Origin: an uncultured Hungatella sp.
Lineage (GTDB): Bacteria; Bacillota; Clostridia; Lachnospirales; Lachnospiraceae
Length of the DNA: 58,786 nucleotides
Direction: 5' to 3'
Assembly: GCA_947089145.1 (NCBI GenBank)
Contig: CAMUJH010000026.1
Coordinates: 1 to 58,786, forward strand
Of the stretch, positions 36,969 to 45,851 are shown piece by piece. Within the stretch, counting starts at the first letter, position 1. The number at the start of each line of letters is the position of its first letter. Under the pieces are notes generated by a model. That model had not been told where the DNA came from, ran no database searches, and saw only the letters and a list, made by a program, of their open reading frames with translations. The translations under genes were made by a program, and so were the position numbers.

Positions 36969-37826
36969 ATGAAAAATCTGCAGAAGCTGAAAAGTATTTT
37001 TTGGATATTGGCAGGCAATACAACCTACGCATTGGCAATTACTGTGTTTATACTGCCCAACGGCCTGATTACCGGAGGAACCACAGGGCTGGCTCTGTTT
37101 TTCTACCATCAGCTGGGAGTGCCGATTCAGGCATTTGTGACTGTATTCAATGTGGCCATGTTCCTTTTGGGGGCAGCTGTGCTGGGAAAGAAATTTGCAC
37201 TGACTACAGTAATCAGTACCTTTTATTATCCGTTTATTCTGTCTGTCCTGCAGGGCATTCCCGGATTGGGGAAGATAACAGATGATAATCTGCTGGCAGT
37301 CATATTTGCAGGTCTGCTTATCGGGGCCGGAATCGGAGTGGTTATCCGAATGGGGGCTTCCACAGGAGGAATGGATATTCCTCCCCTGGTGCTGAATAAA
37401 AAGCTTGGTTTGCCGGTATCTGTGACCATGAACGTAATGGACACGGGAATCCTGCTTCTGCAGATGGTATTTTCCAATAAGGAAATGGTTCTCTATGGAA
37501 TTTTGCTGGTACTGGCCTATACCGGGGTTCTTAATAGGGTGCTGCTTCTGGGAAGGGCCAAAATGCAGGTAAAAATTGTGACAGAACATTTTGAGGAAAT
37601 TAACCAGGCCATTGCCAGCCAATTGGACAGAGGGGTGACGCTGTTTCAATCCAGAACCGGACATCTGAAACGGGATGGATATGTGGTTATGTCTGTGGTG
37701 AATAACCGGGAACTGGTTCAGCTAAATCAGCTGATCCAGGAGATTGATCCCCAGGCCTTTATTGTAATTCACCAGGTAAATGAGGTAAGGGGAAGAGGAT
37801 TCACTCTAAAAAAGGAATATGACTAA
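36969..37826 (+). CDS. YitT-family membrane protein
   Basis: A 285-residue protein with five or six transmembrane helices in the first 200 residues (starting FWILAGNTTYALAITVFILP), including the family motif GLITGGTTGLA and GASTGGMDIPPLVL, then a cytoplasmic DUF2179 domain (GVTLFQSRTGHLKRDGYVVMSV). YitT proteins are widespread in Firmicutes with no proven substrate. The ribosome-binding site is weak (GAGAGG, 9 bases). The TRAP genes start 125 bases later. Confidence 0.9.
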   Translation: MKNLQKLKSIFWILAGNTTYALAITVFILPNGLITGGTTGLALFFYHQLGVPIQAFVTVFNVAMFLLGAAVLGKKFALTTVISTFYYPFILSVLQGIPGLGKITDDNLLAVIFAGLLIGAGIGVVIRMGASTGGMDIPPLVLNKKLGLPVSVTMNVMDTGILLLQMVFSNKEMVLYGILLVLAYTGVLNRVLLLGRAKMQVKIVTEHFEEINQAIASQLDRGVTLFQSRTGHLKRDGYVVMSVVNNRELVQLNQLIQEIDPQAFIVIHQVNEVRGRGFTLKKEYD

Positions 37827-37951
37827 GCAGCCTTTTATAGTCAACCCAAAAAGTGCAGGAAAAATGGAAGCATAACGGAAATTTTGGTGTATATTTTCAA
37901 AAAACAGTCATACTAACAAAAGAAATCCATAAGAAAGGAACGTCTGAGAAT

Positions 37952-39124
37952 ATGAGACGAAAGGATATCTTTTGCAGAGCAGGGCTGTTTTTTGCTGTGA
38001 TTCTGGCGGCAGCAGTCCCTGTAACCGGGTGCGGGAAAGCTGCAGACGGCAGGCGGATTGTAAGAATCGCATTGGGGCAGTCGGAAAGCCATCCGGAATA
38101 TATAGGCCTTATGGCATTTAAGGAATATGTGGAGGAACAGCTGGGGGATCGGTATGAGGTGCAGATCTTTCCCAACGAGATTCTGGGAGCTGCCCAGAGG
38201 GCTATTGAGCTGACCCAGACAGGAGCCATTGACTTTGTGGTAGCAGGAACCGCAAACTTGGAAACGTTTGCAGATATATATGAGATTTTCAGCATGCCCT
38301 ATCTGTTTGATTCTCCGGAGGTTTACCAGACGGTTATGGGCGACGAGGCCATGATGAACGGCATCTATGAGTCAACAGATAAGGCAGGGTTCCGGGTATT
38401 AACCTGGTATAATGCGGGGACCAGAAATTTTTATGCCAAAAAGCCTGTTTACACGCCGGAGGATCTGAAGGGAATGAAAATCAGGGTGCAGCAGAGCCCG
38501 GCCAGCGTAAAGATGATGCAGGCATTCGGAGCGGCGGCTTCCCCAATGAGCTTTGGCGAGGTATACACGGCCATTCAGCAGGGAGTGATTGACGGGGCGG
38601 AAAATAATGAGCTGGCGCTTACAAACAACAAGCATGGGGAAGTGGCGAAATATTTTACTTATAACATGCATCAGATGGTTCCGGACATGCTGGTAGGCAA
38701 TCTGAAGTTTTTAAACAGCCTGACAGCCGAGGAGTTGGAAGTTTTTAAAGAGGCGGCCAGACGCTCCAATGAGGTAGAACTTGAGGAATGGGACAAGCAG
38801 GTGGAGGAGGCGAAACGAGTGGCGGCCGAAGACATGGGGGTGGAGTTTTTGAATACGGATGTGGAGCTGTTTAAAGAAAAGGTGCTTCCCCTTCACCAGG
38901 AGATGCTTTTGGAAAACCCGGACATAGCACAGCTGTATACGGCTATTCAGGAAATCAATGAGAACATGAAAGCACAAGGCATGGAATATGGGCCGGAGAT
39001 GGGGAAAGGAGAACCGGAGGGAGAAATAAAACCTCAGTCCGCCATGGAGGCAGGGCTGGGGATGATATGGAAATCGGACTGGGAATTTGCGGATGAAAAG
39101 GGGGAAGGAGCATGGATGGAATAA
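37952..39124 (+). CDS. dctP: TRAP transporter solute-binding lipoprotein (DctP)
   Basis: A 390-residue extracytoplasmic binding protein with a lipoprotein signal (RAGLFFAVILAAAVPVTGC) and the DctP fold: PYLFDSPEVYQTV, DLKGMKIRVQQSP with the carboxylate-binding arginine, and GVIDGAENNELALTNNKHGEV. It captures an organic acid, possibly a uronate or other sugar acid given the neighbours. Start 37952 has AAAGGA and a clean signal peptide; the frame runs 33 codons upstream. About 45 residues after the usual DctP end (near EINENMK) form a Gly/Glu/Met-rich tail. The last 13 bases overlap dctQ. Confidence 0.9.
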   Translation: MRRKDIFCRAGLFFAVILAAAVPVTGCGKAADGRRIVRIALGQSESHPEYIGLMAFKEYVEEQLGDRYEVQIFPNEILGAAQRAIELTQTGAIDFVVAGTANLETFADIYEIFSMPYLFDSPEVYQTVMGDEAMMNGIYESTDKAGFRVLTWYNAGTRNFYAKKPVYTPEDLKGMKIRVQQSPASVKMMQAFGAAASPMSFGEVYTAIQQGVIDGAENNELALTNNKHGEVAKYFTYNMHQMVPDMLVGNLKFLNSLTAEELEVFKEAARRSNEVELEEWDKQVEEAKRVAAEDMGVEFLNTDVELFKEKVLPLHQEMLLENPDIAQLYTAIQEINENMKAQGMEYGPEMGKGEPEGEIKPQSAMEAGLGMIWKSDWEFADEKGEGAWME

Positions 39125-39618
39125 GAAAACTGAGGGGAGGGCTTGACAAGGGGCTGGAAATTGTCCAGATAAGCCTGTTTGCCCTTATGGCAGCAGTGGG
39201 GACGTATCAGATTCTTGTCCGGTATCTGTTTAATAAGCCAAGCACCGTGTCAGAGGAACTGCTGACCTATGCATTTGCATGGCTGTCGATTTTGGCAGCG
39301 GCTTATATGTTTGGGAAGCAGGGGCACATGCGCATGGGTTTTTTGGCGGACCAGGCAGCAAAAGGAGCGAAGAAAGCACTGGAGATTGTATCGGAGTGTC
39401 TGGTATTTTTGTTTGCAGCCATTGTCATGGTATATGGGGGGATTCAGATTACCTCTTTAACGATGGCCCAGAAAACGGCATCTCTGGGAATCCCCATGGG
39501 ATACGTGTATGCGGTTGTGCCCTTGGGCGGGGGGATAATTCTTGTGTACAGCGTTCTCAACCTGATTCAGATGATAAGAGAAGCCAGGGATATCGAAAAG
39601 GCAGGTGAGCAGCAATGA
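39112..39618 (+). CDS. dctQ: TRAP transporter small permease (DctQ)
   Basis: A 168-residue protein with four membrane helices, matching DctQ: EIVQISLFALMAAVGTYQILVRY, the EELLTYAFAWLSILAAAYMF helix pair and a last helix near YAVVPLGGGIILVYSVLNL. It starts inside dctP (GGGAAGGAG upstream) and its stop overlaps the dctM start as ATGA, so the three genes are translationally coupled. Confidence 0.92.
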   Translation: MDGIRKLRGGLDKGLEIVQISLFALMAAVGTYQILVRYLFNKPSTVSEELLTYAFAWLSILAAAYMFGKQGHMRMGFLADQAAKGAKKALEIVSECLVFLFAAIVMVYGGIQITSLTMAQKTASLGIPMGYVYAVVPLGGGIILVYSVLNLIQMIREARDIEKAGEQQ

Positions 39619-40922
39619 GCATTGCGTGGACAGCCGGCCTGATAATCCTGACAGTTTTGATGATCTTGCTTCTTGCAGGCATACCCATAGCCATTGCTTT
39701 GGCCGTGTCGTCAATCTGTGCCATTCTGCCTGTTTTGGAACTGGAACCGGCTCTTTTAACAGGCGCCCAAAGGATATTTTCTGGAATTTCAGTGTTTAAC
39801 CTGATTGCCATCCCTTTTTTTATTCTGGCAGGAAATATTATGAATAAAGGCGGCATTGCCATTCGGCTGATACAATTTGCCAAGCTGTTTACCGGAAAAA
39901 TACCAGGCGCCCTGGCTCATACCAACATTGTGGCCAATATGCTGTTCGGAGCTATTTCCGGTTCAGGAACTGCGGCAGCTTCGGCTATGGGAGCCATTAT
40001 CGGGCCGGTGGAGGAAAAAGAAGGGTATGACAGAAACTTTTCGGCAGCTGTCAATATTGCAACGGCGCCGACAGGGCTTTTAATACCGCCCAGCAATGTA
40101 ATGATCACTTATGCGCTGGTCAGCGGAGGAACTTCCATTGCGGCGCTGTTTATGGCAGGATATATACCGGGAATTTTATGGGGGCTGGCCTGTATGGCAG
40201 TGGTGTATTTTTATGCCAGAAAGCGTGGATACCGCAGCACCCGGAGTTTTACGGGCAAGGAAAAAGTCAGAACCGCCTATGAGGCCGTTCCAAGCCTTCT
40301 CATGATCGTAATTGTAATCGGAGGAATCATCAAAGGAATTTTTACTGCCACAGAGGGAGCCGTGGTGGCCGTAGTGTACAGTTTAATCCTATCCCTGTTT
40401 TTTTACCGCTCCATCAGATGGCGGGATCTGCCGGGAATTTTTATGGACAGCGCACAGATGACAGGGATTATTATTTTCCTTATTGGCGTTTCCAGCATTA
40501 TGTCCTGGGTCATGGCGTTTACAGGGCTGCCGGAGGCTATCTCAGAAACCATGCTTGGGATCAGCAGTAACCGCTATGTGATTCTGCTGATTATTAATAT
40601 ACTGCTTCTGATTGTGGGCACATTTATGGATATGACGCCCGCCTGCCTGATTTTCACGCCTATTTTCCTGCCTGTCTGCCAGGCGCTGGGAATGAATTCC
40701 GTGCATTTTGGCATTATGATGATTTTCAATTTATGCATTGGAACCATTACGCCGCCAGTTGGGACTACGCTGTTTGTGGGAGTAAAAGTGGGAAATACCA
40801 GGATCGAAGAGGTGATAAAGCCTTTGCTGCTTTATTTTGCAGCTATTTTTGCAATCCTTTTGGTAGTGACGTATATACCGGCAGTATCTATGTGGCTGCC
40901 TGGGCTTTTGGGCTATGTATAG
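39615..40922 (+). CDS. dctM: TRAP transporter large permease (DctM)
   Basis: The 435-residue Na+-coupled transport subunit with about twelve membrane segments. Hallmarks are IPFFILAGNIMNKGG, NMLFGAISGSGTAAASAMGAI, the re-entrant APTGLLIPPSN and, in the second half, MDMTPACLIFTPIFLP and GTITPPVGTTLFVG. It completes the DctPQM set. A terminator lies 31 bases downstream. Confidence 0.94.
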   Translation: MSIAWTAGLIILTVLMILLLAGIPIAIALAVSSICAILPVLELEPALLTGAQRIFSGISVFNLIAIPFFILAGNIMNKGGIAIRLIQFAKLFTGKIPGALAHTNIVANMLFGAISGSGTAAASAMGAIIGPVEEKEGYDRNFSAAVNIATAPTGLLIPPSNVMITYALVSGGTSIAALFMAGYIPGILWGLACMAVVYFYARKRGYRSTRSFTGKEKVRTAYEAVPSLLMIVIVIGGIIKGIFTATEGAVVAVVYSLILSLFFYRSIRWRDLPGIFMDSAQMTGIIIFLIGVSSIMSWVMAFTGLPEAISETMLGISSNRYVILLIINILLLIVGTFMDMTPACLIFTPIFLPVCQALGMNSVHFGIMMIFNLCIGTITPPVGTTLFVGVKVGNTRIEEVIKPLLLYFAAIFAILLVVTYIPAVSMWLPGLLGYV

Positions 40923-40952
40923 GCGGTCCTGGCCCGGACTGGATTTAAAAAT

Positions 40953-40995
40953 AGGAAAGGCCGGTTCTTTGTGGTGAATCCGGCCTTTCCTGTTG
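40953..40995. terminator. Bidirectional terminator between dctM and caxA-like gene
   Basis: AGGAAAGGCCGG (40953-40964) and CCGGCCTTTCCT (40980-40991). On the minus strand the hairpin is followed by ATTTTTAAA, a good U-run for the long minus-strand operon; the plus-strand tail is weaker. Confidence 0.75.
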
Positions 40996-41061
40996 TGGGT
41001 CTGACGGCGCGCATTTTTGGCATGGAGCAGCAAACGAAAAAGTAAAAGCTGCCGGGTATTG

Positions 41062-42027
41062 TCACAGGGTAAACTGAACCGTACAGAATGCCCCGTAAAG
41101 AATAAGAAGCGCAATTCCCTGAACTCTGGAAAGCTTCCCGCGGATAAGAGCCGGAACCGTCATAAGCAGCATGACTGCGAACATAACCGGAATCTCCAGC
41201 ACAAGAGAGGCATTGCGGCCAAAGATCACGGAACTTTGGGGAACGCTGAAAGGAGCCAGGGTCACGGAGACGCCGTTGACCAGCACCAGATTAAAAAGGT
41301 TGGCGCCAATTACGTTTCCAAGAGAAAGGGCCCCGTGTCCTTTCAAAAGGGAGGTGATGGCTGTCACCAGCTCCGGCAGGGAAGTGCCAAGCGCGACAAA
41401 AGTCAGCGCAATTACAGACTCCGGCACTCCAAGAGCCTGGGCAATAAGGGTTCCGTTGTCTACCAGAAGGTTGGCCCCTACGGCTATAAGGGCAGCGCCG
41501 ATAACCAGCAGGCCGATATTTTTTCCAAGAGGCTTTTCGGTTTCCTCTTTCTCACCATCCTCGTCTTCAGGTGGGTTATGCTTCATCTGCATTACGGTAA
41601 CTACCATGTAGACAACGAAGATTACCAGAAGAGCAGCACCGACTAACCGGCTGAAATATCCGGTGAAATAGGCAACTCCGGCATAAAGCACGGCAGATGC
41701 AAAGAAAAACATTACCGGCGTGCGCAGAGTCTTTTTGTTGACTGGCCCCGGCTTAACCGTAATGGTGATGGCCGCAATCAGTGCGGTGTTACAGATAATG
41801 GAACCGATGGCATTGCCGTAAGCGATTTCGCTGTGGCCTGTCAGCGCAGAAGTGGTGGAAACCATGACTTCCGGAAGGGTGGTGCCGATAGAGACAACGG
41901 TTGCGCCGATAAGCAGTTCCGGCAGACGAAACTTGCGGGCAATTCCCGTGGAACCGTCTACAAACCAATCCCCGCCTTTTATCAGGCAGACCAGCCCCAC
42001 AGCGAACAGCAAAATAGGAATCAGCAT
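41062..42027 (-). CDS. Calcium/sodium antiporter (CaxA/YrbG family)
   Basis: A 321-residue cation/Ca2+ exchanger with two inverted halves carrying the alpha repeats VVSIGTTLPEVMVS ... YGNAIGSIICNTALI and FVALGTSLPELVTA ... LGNVIGANLFNLVLV. Ten membrane helices are expected, with an acidic cytoplasmic loop (PPEDEDGEKEETEKP) between halves. Start 42027 has AGGAGA 7 bases upstream. It lies 39 bases after the broken esterase gene and before the terminator, so it is probably the last gene of the minus-strand operon that starts at the sugar-acid kinase. It may export Ca2+ or use Na+ entering with the permease's substrate. Confidence 0.9.
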   Translation of the reverse strand: MLIPILLFAVGLVCLIKGGDWFVDGSTGIARKFRLPELLIGATVVSIGTTLPEVMVSTTSALTGHSEIAYGNAIGSIICNTALIAAITITVKPGPVNKKTLRTPVMFFFASAVLYAGVAYFTGYFSRLVGAALLVIFVVYMVVTVMQMKHNPPEDEDGEKEETEKPLGKNIGLLVIGAALIAVGANLLVDNGTLIAQALGVPESVIALTFVALGTSLPELVTAITSLLKGHGALSLGNVIGANLFNLVLVNGVSVTLAPFSVPQSSVIFGRNASLVLEIPVMFAVMLLMTVPALIRGKLSRVQGIALLILYGAFCTVQFTL

Positions 42028-42066
42028 ATTTTTTTCTCCTAACATGTGTTTATTGATTAATTTGTT

Positions 42067-43520
42067 TTAAGTACTTTTGGCAGAAACCTGTCTGCAGGCT
42101 TTCACCTTACGTGAACCGCCGATGCGGCAGAATTGTCTCAGAAACTCCCAGGTAAGGCGGCTTTCCTCATAGACAGCGCCGTGCGGCATGTTTTTCATGA
42201 TAGTAACCATTACCATGGCCTGTCCATTTGGGTTTTTATAAGAAACCATGGAAAACCCGTCTCCTTTTGCTGTTTCCATGCTGGTGCAGCCGTTGGCGGC
42301 AACCATGGGTTCAGCCATGGGATCATTTTCGGCGCAGGCAGCCTTGTCTTTATCGCCGAAGATAAATGCAAAAGGCATTTCATATCCCGGCTGACGTCAA
42401 TTCCAAACTCTATTTCCATATCATACACGATTTGAGGAAATACCATACAGTCTCTTGGAAGGAACCAGATATTTCCCGGCGAATCGGGAGATACCAGGAT
42501 AAACTCCCCGGTTTCATCAGCAAGGGTATCCCATCCGTTTTTCCCAGTAAACAGCCAGGCCGGTTCCCCTCTGCCGTGTACGGTAAAGACAAGAGGAAGC
42601 CCTTGCAGCTGCTTTTTTGTCCGGCCTTCAGGCAGGTGTACAAAATAATCATAGTCAATACCGCTGACAGTAACTTTACGGTGCAGAAATCGGGGATCTT
42701 TATAGAATTCCTCTTTGCTGTCCACAAGAGCCAGAGTACCGTCAGGGCTGTTTTTCCATCGGATAACGTGTTCAAAGCATTGAGCCAGGATCATATTGTT
42801 CAGTTGGCGGTCTTCGAAGCAAAAATTTCCAAAAAACACCCGGGTCTGCCATGCCGGATTTGTCTTTGAAACTGTCACTTCCCCCTGCAGCCCCTGAACC
42901 GTTATCCGTGACTTTGTGCATTCCCCGTAACAGCCAGAAAAATAACCGGCCTCCTCCCAAAGTTTGCAGCTCTCTTTCTGGAATATCCATAGATGTACAG
43001 GAATGTCCCTGTTTTTCACATTATACTCTAAATCAGCATCCGGCACAAGCCAGCGGCAGGAAAAATCGTCTGCTCCAGAGAAATCATCCGGTACGCCGTT
43101 GACAAGTGCGGCAGCGGCAAACAAGCTGGGATACTGCACCAGGACGTTTCCGGCGAATACTGCCCCGTCATCATAGGCCGCCATATACAGCATGGTTTCC
43201 CAGCACCATAAGCTTCCCTGACGTCCCCAAATCGCTTTGCCGCTTCGGGTCTTAAAGTGATGGGCAGTTTCTCTGTAAATATCCAGGAAAAGGCTTTTGG
43301 GCTTTGCCGCCCATCCATCCGGCACAACTGGGATCACGAGCACAGCCTCCCTTTCTTCGGCCAAATCCTGCCAGCCGGAGGCAAGGGCAAACTGTCTGGC
43401 CGCCTTTAAGGTGCCCGCCTGGGCGGCAGGCGGGCACAAATATATGGTCTTACAGGGATCATGGGCAGCTTTGGATGAGACATAATAATACAGAGGATGG
43501 CTAAAATTTTGCAGATCCAT
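42067..43520 (-). pseudogene. Broken PHB-depolymerase-like esterase (internal deletion and frameshift)
   Basis: The first frame (43520 down to about 42400) reads well through an N-terminal alpha/beta-hydrolase-like region and into a second esterase domain (VSGIDYDYFVHLPEG, GLPLVFTVHGRGEPAW) up to VYDMEIEFGIDVSR. It should next meet a strand and the nucleophile GxSxG. Instead the protein sense jumps to another frame at PGYEMPFAFIFGDKD (about 42385), which belongs to the late part of the fold, and ends with the histidine region MPHGAVYEESRLTWEFLRQF. Some 80-100 residues with the catalytic serine are missing and the two parts are out of frame. It was probably a feruloyl/acetyl-type esterase of the operon. 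A GTG start at 43532 is also possible. Confidence 0.75.
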
Positions 43521-43538
43521 AGCAGGCGGCACCTTCTT

Positions 43539-44822
43539 TTACATCGGGAAAATAATTACTGCTGCAGCGCTTAAGGCCACGATCCTGATTAAATACATAG
43601 GTACGGAGAATTTCCAGAATTCAGGCAGCTTGTATTTGCCCATGCCCATGATCATGGCCGGCATGCCGTCAATGGGCATATATCCTCCCTGCCATCCTGA
43701 TACCACTACGGCGGCAGCGGCGGCCGTGGGATTCAGTCCCAGACTCATGCAGGACGCAATTGCAATAGGGGCGAAGATGTACACGGACCCCATATTGGAA
43801 CCGGTAAAAGTGGCGCAGGTACTGGTCAGAAGAGCGAAAAGCAGCACGATGAGAACCGGAGATACGCTGGTGCCCAGGGTTCCTGCGATGACTTCGCCGA
43901 TCATTGCGGTGAAGCCGGAATTGGCCAGGGCGTCAGCCACGCCGATAACGCCGGCCATCATAAGAATCACAGGGGCAAACATATTTTCACGGAACTCTTT
44001 AAAATCAACGACTTTAATCAGCAGCAGAGCCATGGCCGCCAGGCCAGGGATGGCGTAAGCCATATTGCCCAGTGTATTGAGAAGCATCATGCCGATGACG
44101 CTGACAATAAACAGAGCCACAGTGGCTTTCTCTTTCCATGCAGGCATATCAACTGCCTTTGTCTTTTCAATTTTGGCATTGGCGTCGTCCTCGGCCGCAG
44201 CGATAGGATGATCAGGAAGCAGCTTGTAAGAAACGAGACACCATGCCAGAAACGCAGCTGCCATAACAAAGTTTACCATAGCGAATTTTACCATGGAAAC
44301 CTGCTCCATAAATCCTGCAGTTTCCAGAACGGAACTGACAACCCCATAATAAAGCGCCACGTTAAAAGGCAGCAGGGGATGGTTGGTAGCGAATCCCAGA
44401 GGCATCATCAGTTTGGAGGTAGGCATTTTTTGGGTGTAAGGAATGGTGGAAATCAGGGACAGGATCAGCACGTAGTAGCCTGTATTGCCGCCTCCCACAA
44501 GGCTGGCCCCCAGCATTACTACAATAACCAAGAGAGCATAGCTTTTGTAACCGCCCTTGTTTACCAGGGAAATAAGGGCTTCTTTTACTTTATCCATAAG
44601 CCTGGTTTCCTGAACGCCTGCCAGCACTACCATAAAGGTTGCAATCATAATCACGCTGGAATTGGCAAAACCGGCAAAAGCTTCCGGGACTGTGGAGAGT
44701 CCAAGGAGCACCAGCAGAATACATGCGAAAATCGGCGGTGCGCCGAAAGGCATTACATCAAACATGATTAAGGCAATCATGATGATCAGCACTGCAAGGG
44801 CAAGAATCATTTGTGTTGTCAT
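43539..44822 (-). CDS. Anion:Na+ symporter of the SLC13/ArsB-NhaD (IT) superfamily
   Basis: A 427-residue polytopic permease with about eleven membrane segments. Features are the N-terminal ALIMFDVMPFGAPPIFACILL, FANSSVIMIATFMVVL, GGGNTGYYVLILSL and, in the second half, TSTCATFTGSNMGSVYIF and WQGGYMPIDGMPAMIMG. These match the ion-transporter superfamily that takes up di- or tricarboxylates and related anions. AAGGAGA is about 9 bases upstream. Its place among sugar-acid genes suggests import of the operon's anionic substrate. Confidence 0.8.
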   Translation of the reverse strand: MTTQMILALAVLIIMIALIMFDVMPFGAPPIFACILLVLLGLSTVPEAFAGFANSSVIMIATFMVVLAGVQETRLMDKVKEALISLVNKGGYKSYALLVIVVMLGASLVGGGNTGYYVLILSLISTIPYTQKMPTSKLMMPLGFATNHPLLPFNVALYYGVVSSVLETAGFMEQVSMVKFAMVNFVMAAAFLAWCLVSYKLLPDHPIAAAEDDANAKIEKTKAVDMPAWKEKATVALFIVSVIGMMLLNTLGNMAYAIPGLAAMALLLIKVVDFKEFRENMFAPVILMMAGVIGVADALANSGFTAMIGEVIAGTLGTSVSPVLIVLLFALLTSTCATFTGSNMGSVYIFAPIAIASCMSLGLNPTAAAAAVVVSGWQGGYMPIDGMPAMIMGMGKYKLPEFWKFSVPMYLIRIVALSAAAVIIFPM

Positions 44823-44863
44823 ATTTGTTTATCTCCTTTTCGTTTTGGCATGGTAATTGCTTA

Positions 44864-45850
44864 TTACAGCCGGTCCCTCAAAAACTGATATGCAAACCCG
44901 TCAATCTGGTGCCCCAGAGAAGGCCCATGGCCTCCCTGGGAATAAGAAATATATGTAGCATCCGCGCCGGCAGCCATCAATGCTTTATAGAGCATTTCAC
45001 TCTGGCTGATGGGAACAATGGGGTCGCAGCCTCCGTGGAAGATGCATACCGGCGGATTATCCCTGCTTACATATTGGATAGGGCTGCATTGCTCCATCAG
45101 CTGGATATAATGCCAGTCAGGGTCAGACTTATCCCCCTTATCCAGCACCTGAGCCAGCTTTTCCATGGTGCGTCCCGGCCCGGTGTACCCTACAATCAAT
45201 GCAGGTATGATTCCGGCTGTGTCATTTCCCACATTTTCAATTTCCGTACCTGTTAAGTCTTTAGGGCTTCCATCCAAACCTTTTGCATTTGTCCTCAGAC
45301 TCTCTGTTAAATCGCAGGGGGCATAGAAAAGGCATGCGGCTTTTACGGAGCTGGAGTATTCCAGATTTCCTCCCACCGTACCTTCCAGCCCAGGACAGCG
45401 GGAACTGAGAGCCACCATGGCTGCCAGGTGCCCTCCTGCCGAATTTCCCAATACGCCGATACGCTCCGGATCAATGTGGTAATCCCGTCCATGGGCTTTC
45501 AGAAAGCGGATCACGGCTTTGGCATCATGAATGCAGGCAGGGAAAACAGCCTGGCTTACGAGACGGTAATCAGGGCAGACGACGGTGTAGCCTTCTGCCG
45601 TCATATTGACCAGATCTCTGCAGTATACGGCTTTTTGAGTTACCTGTTTATATTCGCCCCACATCCATCCGCCGCCGAAATAGTAGACAATGCATGGCCC
45701 CGGCCGGCGCTGGGAGGGGGATTGATAGATATCCAGCTTCAGGGCATAGGACTGCCCGTTATCCAGAGCGGCCTCCCCGTATACAATATCTTCATACCTG
45801 GGCGGCTGCCCCGGAGGGCACAGAGGTTTTACTTTAGGCGGAATATACAT
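44864..45850 (-). CDS. Alpha/beta hydrolase (esterase/lipase, BD-FAE-like)
   Basis: A 328-residue cytoplasmic serine hydrolase with no signal peptide. The oxyanion motif reads FGGGW at 58-62, with Phe where HGGG is usual. The nucleophile elbow is GNSAG (Ser137). The acid is probably D in HGGCDPIVP and the histidine in SQGGHGPSLGH near the C-terminus. Such enzymes deacylate carbohydrates or short-chain esters. ATG 45850 follows the stop of the sialidase-fold gene after one base, so translation is coupled. It may remove an acyl group from the imported compound. Confidence 0.85.
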   Translation of the reverse strand: MYIPPKVKPLCPPGQPPRYEDIVYGEAALDNGQSYALKLDIYQSPSQRRPGPCIVYYFGGGWMWGEYKQVTQKAVYCRDLVNMTAEGYTVVCPDYRLVSQAVFPACIHDAKAVIRFLKAHGRDYHIDPERIGVLGNSAGGHLAAMVALSSRCPGLEGTVGGNLEYSSSVKAACLFYAPCDLTESLRTNAKGLDGSPKDLTGTEIENVGNDTAGIIPALIVGYTGPGRTMEKLAQVLDKGDKSDPDWHYIQLMEQCSPIQYVSRDNPPVCIFHGGCDPIVPISQSEMLYKALMAAGADATYISYSQGGHGPSLGHQIDGFAYQFLRDRL

Positions 45851-45851
45851 A

